From Anomaloglossus baeobatrachus (Eukaryota > Chordata > Amphibia > Anura > Aromobatidae), in NCBI RefSeq assembly GCF_048569485.1, contig NW_027445228.1:372001-436000 (forward strand): a stretch of DNA of 64,000 nucleotides. The letters are read 5' to 3'. The notes beneath the pieces are model-generated. The model was not told where the DNA came from. It ran no database searches and saw only the letters and a list, made by a program, of their open reading frames with translations. Positions 9,604-21,930 of the stretch are shown here, piece by piece. The translations under genes and the position numbers were made by a program. Each line of letters starts with the position of its first letter. Position 1 is the stretch's first letter.

Positions 9604-9788
9604 TTTGGCACTAAAACTGGAGAACCCGTGATACCACGGGGGGGTATAGCCAGAGGGGGAGGGGCCTTGCACTTTTAATGTAGTGCTTTGTGTGGCCTCC
9701 AGAGGGCAGTAGCTATACCCCAATCGTCTGGGTCTCCCAATAAGAGCTAGAAGAAAAGGAATTTACGGTAAGTAACAAAATTCCCTTC
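9604..9788 (+). repeat. DIRS right inverted terminal repeat with extension
   Basis: Reverse-complementary to the left repeat up to the TCTCCCAATA segment, then a ~40-bp extension with GGAATTTACGGTAAG, which is mirrored only in the internal complementary region. Confidence 0.85.
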
Positions 9789-9875
9789 TTTATGAATAAT
9801 TTAATTAAAAGTTAAATTTTAAATTTTTTCTCGCATATGGTGACCCTATTGCGCAATACTGCTGTCCTGAACTGT
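9789..9875 (+). repeat. PLE pseudo-LTR, right arm, second part
   Basis: Continues the arm interrupted at 3748. Its reverse complement is at ~1234-1320. Beyond 9875 the similarity stops and a different interspersed repeat begins. Confidence 0.8.
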
Positions 9876-10500
9876 CTCACTGCAACCAATCACAGCCGCC
9901 GGTGAGCAGGTCTATATCGTGCAGTACAATAAATAAATGAATAATAAAAAAAAAACGGCGTGCGGTCCCCCCTAATTTTGATACTAGCCATGATAAAGCC
10001 ACACGGCTGAAGGCTGGTATTCTCAGGATGGGGAGCCCCATGTTATGGGGAGCCCAGCAGCAGCCCGGGATTGCCGCATCCATTAGATGCAACAGTCCCG
10101 GAACTCTACCCGGCTCATCACGAATTGCCCTGGTGCGGTGGCAATCGAGGTAATAAGGAGTTAATGGCAGCAGCTCATAGCTGCCACTAAGTCCTAGGTT
10201 AATCATGGCAGGCGTCTATGAGACACCCACAATGCTTAACCTGTAAGTGAAAGTAAATAAACACATACACCCTAAAAATACTTTATTTGGTATAAAAGAT
10301 AAAAAAAACTCGCTCTTTCACCACTTTATTAACCCCCAAATACCCCTCCAGGTTCGTCGTAATTCACACGAGGTCCCGCGACGCATCTAGCTCTGCTACA
10401 TGAAGCTGACAGGATCGGCGGTAGAACACCGCCGCTCTGTCAGCTCCAGGCAGCAACTTAAGTGAGTTGCGCTGTCAGCGGGGACATCACTGAGGTAATG
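9876..10500 (+). repeat. Amphibian-type interspersed repeat, fragment
   Basis: It shares blocks with 16040-17280, 34950-35860 and 49000-49900: CTGCAACCAATCACAG, a segment with GATGCGACA-like text, GGAGTTAATGGCAGC, the CTTTCACCACTTTATTAA block and CACACGAGGTCCC. No coding capacity is seen. It is probably a non-autonomous DNA element or part of a foldback element. Confidence 0.6.
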
Positions 10501-10707
10501 TGTGCAGTGATGATGGGTGCGGTAGTGCCTGCGTGTGTGCGGTGATGATGATGGGCACATTATATTATAGAGCACCATATAGGACGCATTATATTATGGA
10601 GTATCATATAGGGTGCATTATATTATGGAGTACCATAGAGGGTGCACTATATTATGGAGCATCATATAGGACGCATTATATTATGGAGCATCATATAGGG
10701 CGCATTA

Positions 10708-12360
10708 CAGTTAGGTCCAGAAATATTTGGACAGTGACACAAGTTTTGTTATTTTAGCTGTTTGCAAAAACATGTTCAGAAATACAATTATATATATAAT
10801 ATGGGCTGAAAGTGCACACTCCCAGCTGCAATATGAGAGTTTTCACATCCAAATCGGAGAAAGGGTTTAGGAATCATAGCTCTGTAATGCATAGCCTCCT
10901 CTTTTTCAAGGGACCAAAAGTAATTGGACAAGGGACTCTAAGGGCTGCAATTAACTCTGAAGACGTCTCCCTCGTTAACCTGTAATCAATGAAGTACTTA
11001 AAAGGTCTGGGGTTGATTACAGGTGTGTGGTTTTGCATTTGGAAGCTGTTGCTGTGACCAGAAAACATGCGGTCTAAGGAACTCTCAATTGAGGTGAAGC
11101 AGAACATCCTGAGGCTGAAAAAAAAGAAAAAAATCCATCAGAGAGATAGCAGACATGCTTGGAGTAGCAAAATCAACAGTCGGGTACATTCTGAGAAAAA
11201 AGGAATTGACTGGTGAGCTTGGGAACTCAAAAAGGCCTGGGCGTCCACGGATGACAACAGTGGTGGATGATCACCGCATACTTTCTTTGGTGAAGAAGAA
11301 CCCGTTCACAACATCAACTGAAGTCCAGAACACTCTCAGTGAAGTAGGTGTATCTGTCTCTAAGTCAACAGTAAAGAGAAGACTCCATGAAAGTAAATAC
11401 AAAGGGTTCACATCTAGATGCAAACCATTCATCAATTCCAGAAATAGACAGGCCAGAGTTAAATTTGCTGAAAAACATCTCATGAAGCCAGCTCAGTTCT
11501 GGAAAAGTATTCTATGGACAGATGAGACAAAGATCAACCTGTACCAGAATGATGGGAAGAAAAAAGTTTGGAGAAGAAAGGGAGCGGCACATGATCCAAG
11601 GCACACCACATCCTCTGTAAAACATGGTGGAGGCAACGTGATGGCATGGGCATGCATGGCTTTCAATGGCACTGGGTCACTTGTGTTTATTGATGACATA
11701 ACAGCAGACAAGAGTAGCCGGATGAATTCTGAAGTGTACCGGGATATACTTTCAGCCCAGATTCAGCCAAACGCCGCAAAGTTGATCGGACGGCGCTTCA
11801 TAGTACAGATGGACAATGACCCCAAGCATACAGCCAAAGCTACCCAGGAGTTCATGACTGCAAAAAAGTGGAACATTCTGCAATGGCCAAGTCAATCACC
11901 AGATCTTAACCCAATTGAGCATGCATTTCACTTGCTCAAATCCAGACTTAAGACGGAAAGACCCACAAAGAAGCAAGACCTGAAGGCTGCGGCTGTAAAG
12001 GCCTGGCAAAGCATTAAGAAGGAGGAAACCCAGCGTTTGGTGATGTCCATGGGTTCCAGACTTAAGGCAGTGATTGCCTCCAAAGGATTCGCAACAAAAT
12101 ATTGAAAATAAAAATATTTTGTTTGGGTTTGGTTTATTTGTCCAATTACTTTTGTCCTCCTAAAATGTGGAGTGTTTGTAAAGAAATGTGTACAATTCCT
12201 ACAATTTCTATCAGATATTTTTGTTCAAACCTTCAAATTAAACGTTACAATCTGCACTTGAATTCTGTTGTAGAGGTTTCATTTCAAATCCAATGTGGTG
12301 GCATGCAGAGCCCAACTCGCCAAAATTGTGTCACTGTCCAAATATTTCTGGACCTAACTG
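10708..12360 (+). mobile_element. Tc1-like DNA transposon, full length with TA target duplication
   Basis: Bounded by TA at 10706-10707 and 12361-12362. The termini are inverted copies beginning CAGTTAGGTCCAGAAATATT. A second, inner inverted pair (CCAAAAGTAATTGGACA near 10915; TGTCCAATTACTTTTG near 12138) gives the ~220-bp IR/DR arrangement known from Tc1-like elements. It inserted inside the minisatellite. The transposase carries one frameshift near its N-terminus, so the copy is probably non-autonomous but recent. Confidence 0.95.
11067..12105 (+). pseudogene. Tc1 transposase (DD34E) with one N-terminal frameshift
   Basis: The frame from the Met at 11155 gives 316 aa. The ATG at 11067 (MRSKELSIEVKQNILRLK) is the likely original start, but the A-rich run at ~11119-11133 puts it out of frame with the rest. 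Counting from 11155, the paired helix-turn-helix continues at residues 1-80 with GRPR at ~29-32. The catalytic triad is D123 (WTDETK), D220 (QMDNDPKHT) and E255 (LNPIEH), with exactly 34 residues between the second D and E. It would cut and paste the element at TA sites. Without the first ~30 residues the first DNA-binding helix is lost unless translation starts upstream and slips. Confidence 0.93.
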
Positions 12361-13255
12361 TATTTTATGGAGTATCATATATGACGCATTATATTATGGA
12401 GCATCATATAGGACGCATTATATTATGGAGCATCATAGACGGCGCATTATATTATGGAGTATCATATAGGGCACATTATATTATGGAGCACCATATAGGA
12501 CGCATTATCTTATGGAGTATCATAGAGGGTGCATTATATTATGGAGTATCATATAGGGCACATTATATTATGGAGCACCATATAGGACGCATTATATTAT
12601 GGAGTATCATAGAGGGTGCATTATATTATGGAGTACCATAGAGGGCGCATTATATTATGGAGCATCATATAGGGTGCATTATATTATGGAGCATCATAGA
12701 GGGCGCATTATATTATGGAGCATCATAAAGGGCGCATTATATTATGGAGCATCATAGAGGGCATATTTTATTATGGAGCACCATATAGGGCGCATTATAT
12801 TATGGAGCACCATATAGGGCACATTATATTATGGAGCATCATAAAGGGCGCATTATATTATGGAGCATCATAGAGGGCATATTATATTATGGAGCACCAT
12901 ATAGGGCATATTATATTATGGAGCACCATATAGGGCACATTATATTATGGAGCACCATATAGGGCACATTATATTATGGAGCATCATAGAGGGCGCATTA
13001 TATTATGGAGCATCATAGAGGGCATATTATATTATGGAGCATCATAGGGAATATTGTATTATGGAGCATCATAGAGGGCATATTGTATTATGGAGCACCA
13101 TATAGGGCGCATTATATTATGGGCATCATATAGGGCGCATTATATTATGGGCATCATATAGGGCGCATTATATTATGGGCATCATATAGGGCGCATTATA
13201 TTATGGGCATCATATAGGGCGCATTATATTATGGAGCATCATATAGGATGCATTA

Positions 13256-13904
13256 CACTGTATGGAGGGCTATGTGGGACACATTATTCTGTACAGAAGA
13301 CTATATGGGGCACACTGTATGATATGGGAGGCAATGTAGGGGGAATTCTAGTCTATAGAGGACTATATAGGGAATCTAGGTGGTTCAGTAGAATGAATAT
13401 TACTTTCTAAGAGCTGCAAAGCTGGGAAACAATATATCCACCCCCCACCCTTACAGCCGTGTAGCTAATGCCCATTACATTACAAGAAAAAAATGACTGG
13501 CTCCCCCCCTGGAGAACTACCAAAGAGGAACGGTGCAGGGATCAGGAAACAGCCGGACCGGGCTGCAGCCAATCACTGACCCTGAAGAGAAAGAAGGATC
13601 CCGCAGCCAAGTTCCAATTGAATTAAAAATGTTTATTTATTCAACAAAGATATAAAAGGCTTCTTCAGTGATAATAATTCCAGTTTACATGGCCGGGGGG
13701 AAGAACGGACGCGTTTCAGAGCGACAACTCCTTACTCTGAGATCAGAATAAAGTTACCAGAATAAAGAACTGCTGCATGAATATTTCACTCTTCATTTGT
13801 GGACCTGAGATAATCGGCCACATACTGGAGAAGATTGTTTTTATCATGGACACGACATTATTTTGCTGGCAATATATTCAGGGATATTCTCAAATATACC
13901 CATT
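13256..13904. other. Spacer with minisatellite decay and a possible PLE tail
   Basis: 13256-13380 is degenerate minisatellite-like sequence (GGGCACACTG, GGACTATATAGGG). 13400-13630 shows nothing I recognise. 13630-13760 resembles a PLE 3' tail on the minus strand: it has GAAACGCGTCC (reverse of 13707-13717) preceded by a hairpin (AGAG ... CTCT), but the CTGATGA core is not intact. Confidence 0.4.
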
Positions 13905-15135
13905 ACATTACACCACTGCTCCCATAGAAGTGGACGGAGCGGCAGGGGTCACACATTACACCACTGCTCCCACAGAAGTGGACAGAGCGGCGGGGGTCAC
14001 ACATTACACCACTGCTTCCATAGAAGTGGACGGAGCAGGGGGTCACACTTTACACCACTGCTCCCATAGAAGTGGACAGAGCGGGGGGTCACACATTACA
14101 CCACTGCTCCCACAGAAGTGGACGGAGCAACGGGGGTTACACATTACACCACTGCTCCCATAGAAGTGGACGAAGCGGGGGGTCACACATTACACCACTG
14201 CTCCCATAGAAGTGGACGGAGCGGGGGGGTCACACATTACACCACTGCTCCCATAGAAGTGGACGGAGGAGGGTCACACATTACACCACTGCTCCCATAG
14301 AAGTGGACAGAGGAGGGTCACACATTACACCACTGCTCCCATAGAAGTGGACGGAGCGGGGGTCACACATTACACCACTGCTCCCATAGAAGTTGACGGA
14401 GGAGGGTCACCCATTACACCACTGCTCCCATAGAAGTGGACAGAGGAGGGTCACACATTACACCACTGCTCCAATAGAAGTGGAAGGAGCGGGGGTCACA
14501 TTACACCACTGCTCCCAAAGAAGTGGACGGAGGAGGGTCACACATTGCACCACTGCTCCCATAGAAGTGGACAGAGGAGGGTCACACATTACACCATTGC
14601 TCCCATAGAAGTGGACGGAGCGGGGGTCACACATTACACCACTGCTCCCATAGAAGTGGATGGAGTGGCGGGGGTCACACATTACACCACTGCTCCCATA
14701 GAAGTGGACGGAGCGGCGGGGGTCACACATTACACCACTGATCCCATAGAAGTGGACTGAGGAGGGTCACACATTACACCACTGCTCCCATAGAAGTGGA
14801 CGGAGCGGGGGTCACACATTACACCACTGCTCCCATAGAAGTGGATGGAGCGGCGGGGGTCACACATTACACCACTGCTCCCATAGAAGTGGACAGAGGA
14901 GGGTCACACATTACACCACTGCTCCCATAGAAGTGGACGGAGCGGGGGTCACACATTACACCACTGCTCCCATAGAAGTGGACGGAGCAGAGGGGGTCAC
15001 ACATTACACCACTGCTCCCATAGAAGTGGACGGAGCGGGGGTCACACATTACACCACTGCTCCTATAGAAGTGGATGGAGCAGCGGGGGTCACACATTAC
15101 ACCACTGCTCCCATAGAAGTGGATGGAGCGTGGTA
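13905..15135 (+). repeat. 45-48 bp minisatellite
   Basis: About 26 tandem units containing CATTACACCACTGCTCCCAT, AGAAGTGGACGGAGC and a G-run of variable length before GTCACA. Length variation in the G-run and an optional GGC shifts the frame between units, so the open frames here are not genes. Confidence 0.92.
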
Positions 15136-15475
15136 ACTATGCTTCTGCTGTGATGACGTTACTTTGGGATATAAATCTGCTGAGATGTGGGTACGAGCTC
15201 TTATGGCTCCTGTATGTTTTATATTACAGAGGTGTAAAATGAATGGAAAGAGAAATGATTAGAAGCTGAACAGATGATGCCTGTAATGAGGATCTCTGGG
15301 GGAATTGGGGACTGTAGAGAAACCTGATCATGGGAAGCGTGAGCAGGACATGGACGCTATAATGGTGTCTGGAGCGGGGGGAAAAGCTGCCACAAGGCGC
15401 AAAGATGACACTTCAAAATGGAAATAAGCCACTTTACTAAAGGTAGAAAGTAAAGATTTTTCCAAAGCTCAGTTA
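15136..15475. other. Unannotated spacer
   Basis: No gene, repeat or RNA recognised between the minisatellite and the foldback element. Confidence 0.5.
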
Positions 15476-17716
15476 AGGCTATGTGCACACGCTGCAGTTT
15501 TGTTTCTTCAGCAAACAAACCCATCCACTGGCCGAAAAAAACCCAAAAACACCTGCATGTCAATGTGTTTTTGGCCCAATGATGGGTACATTTTTTTTTT
15601 CCAATTTTCCCTATATACAATGCAAAAACACAGGTCAGAAAGGCTATGGCTATGTGCGCACACTGCAGCTCTGTACTGACCACAAAGATGCACGTTTTTG
15701 GCCTAAAAAACGCATCCAAAAATCGCATGTTTTGCCGCGGTTTTGATACTGCATTTTTTTTTAAAGGAGAAACAAAACCGGATAGGATAATTGATAGCTC
15801 GAATAGATAGAAAAAATAGAAGAGATAAAACATAGAATAGATAAGAAAAAAACAGACTATATTCTGTTATGTCTATCGATAGAGGGATAACTAGCTTGGC
15901 CAACTGTTTTTCTTCTTTTTTTTTTCTTTTTTGGTAAAAAAAAAATAACGTGGGGTCCCCCCCATTTTTCATATCCATCATAGGAACAGCAACAGCTGCG
16001 GACTACAACCCTCAGCTGTCTGCTGTACCTTGGCTGGTTATGAAAAATTGAGGGGATCCGAGGTTTTTTTTTAATTTTTTAAAGTGACGTGGGGTCCCTC
16101 CCCCCTTTTTCTAAAACTAGCTAAGGTGCAGCAGACAACTGGGGGCTGAGGTTATTAGGGTGGGAAGGGCCATAAGTTATTTGGCCCTTTCCAGCCTAAC
16201 AATAGCAGCTCACAGCTGCACCAGAAGTGGAGCATCCATTAGATGCGACAATTCTGGCGTGGGCTCCGGCTCTTCCCATTGCCCTGGTGCGGGTTAATAA
16301 GGAGTTAATAGCAGCCCATTGCTGCCACTAAGTCCTAGATTAGTGATGGCAGGCATCTGAGACACCCATCACTAATAATCTGTAAGTTAAAGGAAAATAA
16401 CACAAACACCCCAAAACTCCGTTATTTGAAATAAGACAAAAAAAGCCCCCTCTTTCACCATTTTATTAACCCATAAAACAGTCCTCCAGGTCCGATGTAA
16501 TCTACACGAGGTCCCACGACTCATCCAGTACTGCTACATCTGAATCTCACAGCAAGAGCCATAGAACATGACTGCTTGCTGTGAGGTTCAGGCCGCGACT
16601 AAAGTGAGCCATGCAATCAGTGATGACATCACTCGGGTGATGTGCCGTCACAGCTGGAGTACTCAATCTGACCGGAAATCACATGAGTGACGTCACCGCT
16701 GATCCCGCGGCTCACTCCAGTTGCTGCATGGAGCTCACAGCGGGCAGTTTTGTTTTATGGTGCTCGTTGTGAACTTCAAATGTAGTAGTGCTGGACTTGT
16801 CGTAGGACCGCGTGTGGATTACGTCGAACCTGGTGGGGTGTTTGGGGGTTAATAAAGTGGTGAAAGAGGATGCTTTTTTGTCTTATTTTAACTAAAGGAT
16901 TTTTGGGGAGTTTGTGTTTATTTACTTTCACTTACAGATTAGTGATGGGGGGGGTCTTATAGACGCCTGCCATCAGTAATCTATGATTAAGTGGCAGCTA
17001 TTAATTACTTATTACCCAATTGCCACTGTATCAATGCAATTGGGATGATTCGGCAAACTGATATTTTTAGGCTGGGGCAGCCTAATAAACAGGTCTCCCC
17101 AGTCTGAGAATACCAGCCCCCAGCTGTGGGGCTTTATTTTGGCTGGGTATAAGGGGACCGCACGCCGTTATTATTTATTTTACTACATGATATAGACCCG
17201 CCCACCAACGTCTGTGATGAGCTGTAGTCAGAAAGCTGTCATTCAGCGTGGGGGCGCGTCTGACTGCAACCAATCACAGCCACCAGTGGGTGGGGGAAGC
17301 AGTGAATATGTATTAGCCTAATGAGCAGCCCGGGAAGAAGAGAGGCTGTGGGAGTAGTAGCGGTGCTGTTGAGTGTGAAGTGCTGGTTCCTACCCCTTTG
17401 CGCCAGATTCTGGTTCCCATAGACTTTATATGAGGACCAGCATCTGGCCAGATACCATGGATCAATCCCCCACCGACGTCAAGTGAGCCGGCAATTGATA
17501 TGCCAGTCCTCCAAAACGCAGGGACAAAACGCAGAAAGAAGTGACATGCTGCATCTTTTTTCTGCAACCAAAACTGCAAGGAACAAAGAAGCAACGTGCG
17601 CACAGCCTGTCTGAATTCTCATAGACTTTGCTGGGGGAAGGCAATTCATGCAGTTTTGGGCAACAAACTGCACCCAAAAATGGAGCAAAAAACGCAGTGT
17701 GCACACAGGGTCTAAA
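15476..17716. mobile_element. Large foldback element (about 2.2 kb)
   Basis: It starts after TTA with AGGCTATGTGCACACGCTGC and ends with GTGTGCACACAGGGTC. Interior arms repeat in opposite orientations: the block around GTCCCACGACTCATCCAG (16510-16530) against TCGTAGGACCGCGTGTGG (16800-16818), and CACCATTTTATTAACCC against GGGGTTAATAAAGTGG. No transposase is present, so it is non-autonomous. A second, cleaner member is at 48444-50296. The TTA flank suggests PIF/Harbinger-type insertion, but the right flank does not match well. Confidence 0.6.
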
Positions 17717-17756
17717 GATGGAATTGCTGCTGGTCAACTTGCAAGACCTGTCACAG

Positions 17757-20558
17757 TGGCCGGTGTGTAATGTGTGGCAGATGGACAGGAGGTGTGAGAA
17801 CGGCCTCTACCGCACCACATCCTCAGCTCTTCATTATATTACCTGGCCGGTGTGTAATGTGTGGCAGATGGACAGGAGGTATGAGAACGGCCTCTGACCG
17901 CACCACAGCCTTAGCTCTTCATTGTATTACCTGGCCGGTGTGTAATGTGTGGCAGATGGACAGGAGGTATGAGAACGACCTCTGACCGCACCACATCCTT
18001 AGCTCTTCATTATATTACCTGGCCGGTGTGTAATGTGTGGCAGATGGACAGGAGGTATGAGAACGGCCTCTGACCGCACCACATCCTCAGCTCTTCATTA
18101 TATTACCTGGCCGGTGTGTAATGTGTGGCAGATGGACAGGAGGTATGAGAATGGCCTCCGACCGCACCACATCCTCAGCTCTTCATTATATTACCTGGCC
18201 GGTGTGTAATGTGTGGCAGATGGACAGGAGGTGTGAGAACGACCTCTATCGCACCACATCCTTAGCTCTTCATTATATTACCTGGCCGGTGTGTAATGTG
18301 TGGCAGATGGACAGGAGGTATGAGAATGGCCTCCGACCGCACCACATCCTTAGCTCTTCATTATATTACCTGGCCGGTGTGTAATGTGTGGCAGATGGAC
18401 AGGAGGTATGAGAACGGCCTCTACCGCACCACATCCTTAGCTCTTCATTGTATTACCTGGCCGGTGTGTAATGTGTGACAGACGGACAGGAGGTGTGAGA
18501 ACAGCCTCTGACCGCACCACATCCTTAGCTCTTCATTGTATTACCTTGCAGGTGTGTAATGTGTGGTAGACGGACAGGAGGTATGAGAACGGCCTCTACC
18601 GCACCACATCCTCAGCTCTTCATTATATTACCTGGCCGGTGTGTAATGTGTGGCAGATGGACAGGAGGTATGAGAACGGCCTCTACCGCACCACATCCTT
18701 AGCTCTTCATTGTATTACCTGGCCGGTGTGTAATGTGTGGCAGATGGACAGGAGGTATGAGAACGGCCTCTGACCGCACCACATCCTCAGCTCTTCATTA
18801 TATTACCTGGCCGGTGTGTAATGTGTGGTAGATGGACAGGAGATATGAGAACGGCCTCTGACCGCACCACATCCTCAGCTCTCCATTGTATTACCTGGCC
18901 GGTGTGTAATGTGTGGCAGATGGACAGGAGGTATGAGAACGGCCTCTACCGCACCACATCCTTAGCTCTTCATTGTATTACCTGGCCGGTGTGTAATGTG
19001 TGGCAGATGGACAGGAGGTATGAGAACGGCCTCTACCGCACCACATCCTTAGCTCTTCATTGTATTACCTGGCCGGTGTGTAATGTGTGGCAGACGGACA
19101 GGAGGTATGAGAACGGCCTCTGACCGCACCACATCCTCAGCTCTTCATTATATTACCTGGCCGGTGTGTAATGTGTGGTAGATGGACAGGAGATATGAGA
19201 ACGGCCTCTGACCGCACCACATCCTCAGCTCTCCATTGTATTACCTGGCCGGTGTGTAATGTGTGGCAGACGGACAGGAGGTGTGAGAATGGCCTCTGAC
19301 CGAACCACAGCCTTAGCTCCTCATTGTATTACCTGGCCGGTGTGTAATGTGTGGCAGACGGACAGGAGGTATGAGAACGGCCTCTACCGCACCACATCCT
19401 CAGCTCTTCATATTATTACCTGGCCGGTGTGTAGTGTGTGGCAGATGGACAGGAGGTATGAGAACGACCTCTGACCGCACCACATCCTTAGCTCTTCATT
19501 ATATTACCTGGCCGGTGTGTAATGTGTGGCAGATGGACAGGAGGTGTGAGAACGGCCTCTGACCGCACCACATCCTTAGCTCTTCATTATATTACCTGGC
19601 CGGTGTGTAATGTGTGGCAGATGGACAGGAGGTGTGAGAACGGCCTCTACCGCACCACATCCTTAGCTCTTCATTATATTACCTGGCCGGTGTGTAATGT
19701 GTGGCAGATGGACAGGAGGTGTGAGAACGGCCTCTGACCGCACCACATCCTTAGCTCTTCATTATATTACCTGGCCGGTGTGTAATGTGTGGCAGATGGA
19801 CAGGAGGTGTGAGAACGGCCTCTACCGCACCACATCCTTAGCTCTTCATTGTATTACCTTGCAGGTGTGTAATGTGTGGTAGACGGACAGGAGGTATGAG
19901 AACGGCCTCTACCGCACCACATCCTTAGCTCTTCATTGTATTACCTGGCCGGTGTGTAATGTGTGGCAGATGGACAGGAGGTGTGAGAACGGCCTCTACC
20001 GCACCACATCCTTAGCTCTTCATTGTATTACCTTGCAGGTGTGTAATGTGTGGTAGACGGACAGGAGGTATGAGAACGGCCTCTACCGCACCACATCCTT
20101 AGCTCTTCATTGTATTACCTGTCTGGTGTGTAATGTGTGGTAGATGGACAGGAGGTATGAGAACGGCCTCTGACCGCACCACATCCTCAGCTCTCCATTG
20201 TATTACCTGGCCGGTGTGTAATGTGTGGCAGATGGACAGGAGGTATGAGAACGGCCTCTGACCGCACCACATCCTCAGCTCTTCATTATATTACCTGGCC
20301 GGTGTGTAATGTGTGGTAGATGGACAGGAGATATGAGAACGGCCTCTGACCGCACCACATCCTCAGCTCTCCATTGTATTACCTGGCCGGTGTGTAATGT
20401 GTGGCAGACGGACAGGAGGTGTGAGAATGGCCTCTGACCGAACCACAGCCTTAGCTCCTCATTGTATTACCTGGCCGGTGTGTAATGTGTGGCAGACGGA
20501 CAGGAGGTATGAGAACGGCCTCTGACCGCACCACAGCCTTAGCTCTTCATTGTATTAC
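17757..20558 (+). repeat. 87/88-bp satellite-like tandem array
   Basis: About 32 units of 87 or 88 bp, each with GGCCGGTGTGTAATGTGTGG, GACAGGAGGTATGAGAACGG and GCACCACATCCT-AGCTC. The 1-bp length alternation (CCTCTACC versus CCTCTGACC) changes the frame from unit to unit. Blocks of several units recur nearly unchanged (19120-19385 and 20230-20525), which indicates higher-order repeat structure. The apparent proteins are artefacts. Confidence 0.93.
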
Positions 20559-21490
20559 TGTCGCGGGCGGAGGAGGGGACGCCGCGCTCTCCCTTCTGCT
20601 GCTCGGGTCCGGCTGGCACTGCGGCCTGCTGCTGCCGCTGCTCGGTGGCTCGAGCGATGGGCCGGAGCCCGGGGACTCGAGCGGCGCTCCTCGCCCGTGA
20701 GTGAAAGGGGGTTTGTTTTTGGGTGTTGGGGTTTGTTTATTGTCCGTGACGCCACCCACGGTTGTGGTGATTTGTTAGCACCACCGCTGCTCGGTATGGG
20801 GATCCCGGGAAGGATGGTATGGAGCAGCCAGTTGTTGTGTTGCCCCTCCGTGGGTAGGGGTTGGTGATCCCGGGGCCCAGTGATGAGGTGGGAGGTGCAG
20901 GGCTTGGTGGGCGCAGGGACGCGGGGGCAGCGCTGTGCCTTGCGGCACTGTGGTACTCACTCAGCCTGAGACGATGACACAGTTCTCGCTAAAACACACG
21001 GCTGGAAAGACGGTTCCCATGGACGGCTGCACTTGCTTTCCCCAGTAGGTGACGGTGACGGTCACTCTGTCCTGCACCTAAGTTTACAATGGTTGCGATG
21101 GGTTCTCACCGGTAACCCGCTCCCCGGCTTCAAGCTGGACCGAAGGAGCCCTACTTTGCCCGCAGGCGCTGGCCCTGAGAAACTGGTGCCCTGGCGGTGG
21201 CGGTGTCTCTCCTCAATGGTTGGACTGTTGCCTTCAATCGGGACTTAGTTGTTTGGAGACAGACGTCCCCTTCACTGACGGATTTGGCAAATTTACGGCG
21301 ACTCCAAGCCTTGCCGGGGTCCGAGAGGCCTTTGCCCTGGTGCTGACTGTTCTTCGTATACTGCTCCAGACCGCCGGGCCACTACCCGTCCGCGGTCCTT
21401 CCAGCAACCTCCGAGCAGTCCCCCTCCAGACTGTCACTGCCGTTGCTGACCTTGCTGACCTGTCCTGCACACAGCCGGACTAACTTCAGG
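20559..21490 (-). mobile_element. LTR fragment, same family as the solo LTR at 44225-45168
   Basis: 20559 begins TGTCGCGGGCGGAGGAGG, the reverse complement of the 3' end of the solo LTR. It also shares GAGCGGCGCTCCTCGCCCGT, CCGTGACGCCACCC and CTCAGCCTGAGACGATGACA in the same order. The distal end (about 21490) is not clear-cut. It inserted at the end of the 88-bp array. Confidence 0.7.
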
Positions 21491-21596
21491 CTTTCTTACT
21501 GACACTTTTACTCTTTTCTTCTGTTTCTCTACTACTTCACTTCCACTTCACTTAGCTCCTCACTCAATTGTTTACTCCTTCTTGTCCAAACCCTAA

Positions 21597-21930
21597 GGCT
21601 ATGTGCCCACGCTGCGGATTTACCGCGGATTTTGCCGCGGATTTACCGCGGATTTGCCGAAAATCTGCAGCAGCGGCACTTCCAAGCCATTTCAATGGCA
21701 TTTTGGAAATGCTGTGCCCATGCTGCGGATTTTTCCGCGGCGGATTTGCCGCGGATTTTGATCCGGAAAAATCTGCAGCATGTCAATTATTGTTGCGGAT
21801 TTTGTTGCGGATTTTTCCCATGCAAGTCAATGCAAGGTGTAAAATCCGCAAGAAATCCGCAGGTCTGTTCCCACAGGCTCTTTTTCCTGCGGATTTGGTG
21901 CGGATTTCGCAAACAAATCCGCAGGAAGTG
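21597..21930 (+). mobile_element. TAA-flanked MITE, right end lost
   Basis: It begins after TAA with GGCTATGTGCCCACGCTGCG and is built of repeated GCGGATTT and CCGCGG words. It belongs to the family of 30074-30390 and 50953-51334, but no matching CACATAGCC terminus is seen, so the right end is truncated or diverged. Confidence 0.75.

Larger units (their letters stand above)
3749..9788 (+). mobile_element. DIRS-1-type element, looks whole, about 6.0 kb
   Basis: A tyrosine-recombinase retroelement of the DIRS group on the + strand. In order it has a left inverted terminal repeat (~3750-3888), a leader, a gag-like ORF, an overlapping RT-RNase H ORF, a tyrosine recombinase, an internal complementary region (~9367-9462) and a right inverted terminal repeat (~9604-9788). 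Overlapping ORFs are normal for this group. The insertion point is visible because the other PLE arm (around 1313-1325) keeps the uninterrupted CCTCATTTTTATGAAT. No clear target-site duplication is seen beyond a few T residues, as expected for DIRS. It appears structurally complete and is younger than the PLE copy it entered. Confidence 0.92.
10555..13255 (+). repeat. 29-bp minisatellite, split by a Tc1 element
   Basis: Tandem units of about 29 bp built on GCGCATTATATTATGGAGC plus ATCATATAGG with variants (CACC, AGAGG, AAAGG). The array occupies 10555-10705 and 12363-13255. Open frames through it are by-products of the repeat. Confidence 0.9.

Noticed and set aside
13777-15136. Peptides with HYTTAPIEVDGA or HLHHCSHRSG repeats
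   Set aside because: Minisatellite translation, no start context or conserved ends.
17757-20558. Tandem open frames with NVWQMDRRYENGL
   Set aside because: By-product of the 87/88-bp array; the frame shifts whenever the unit length changes.
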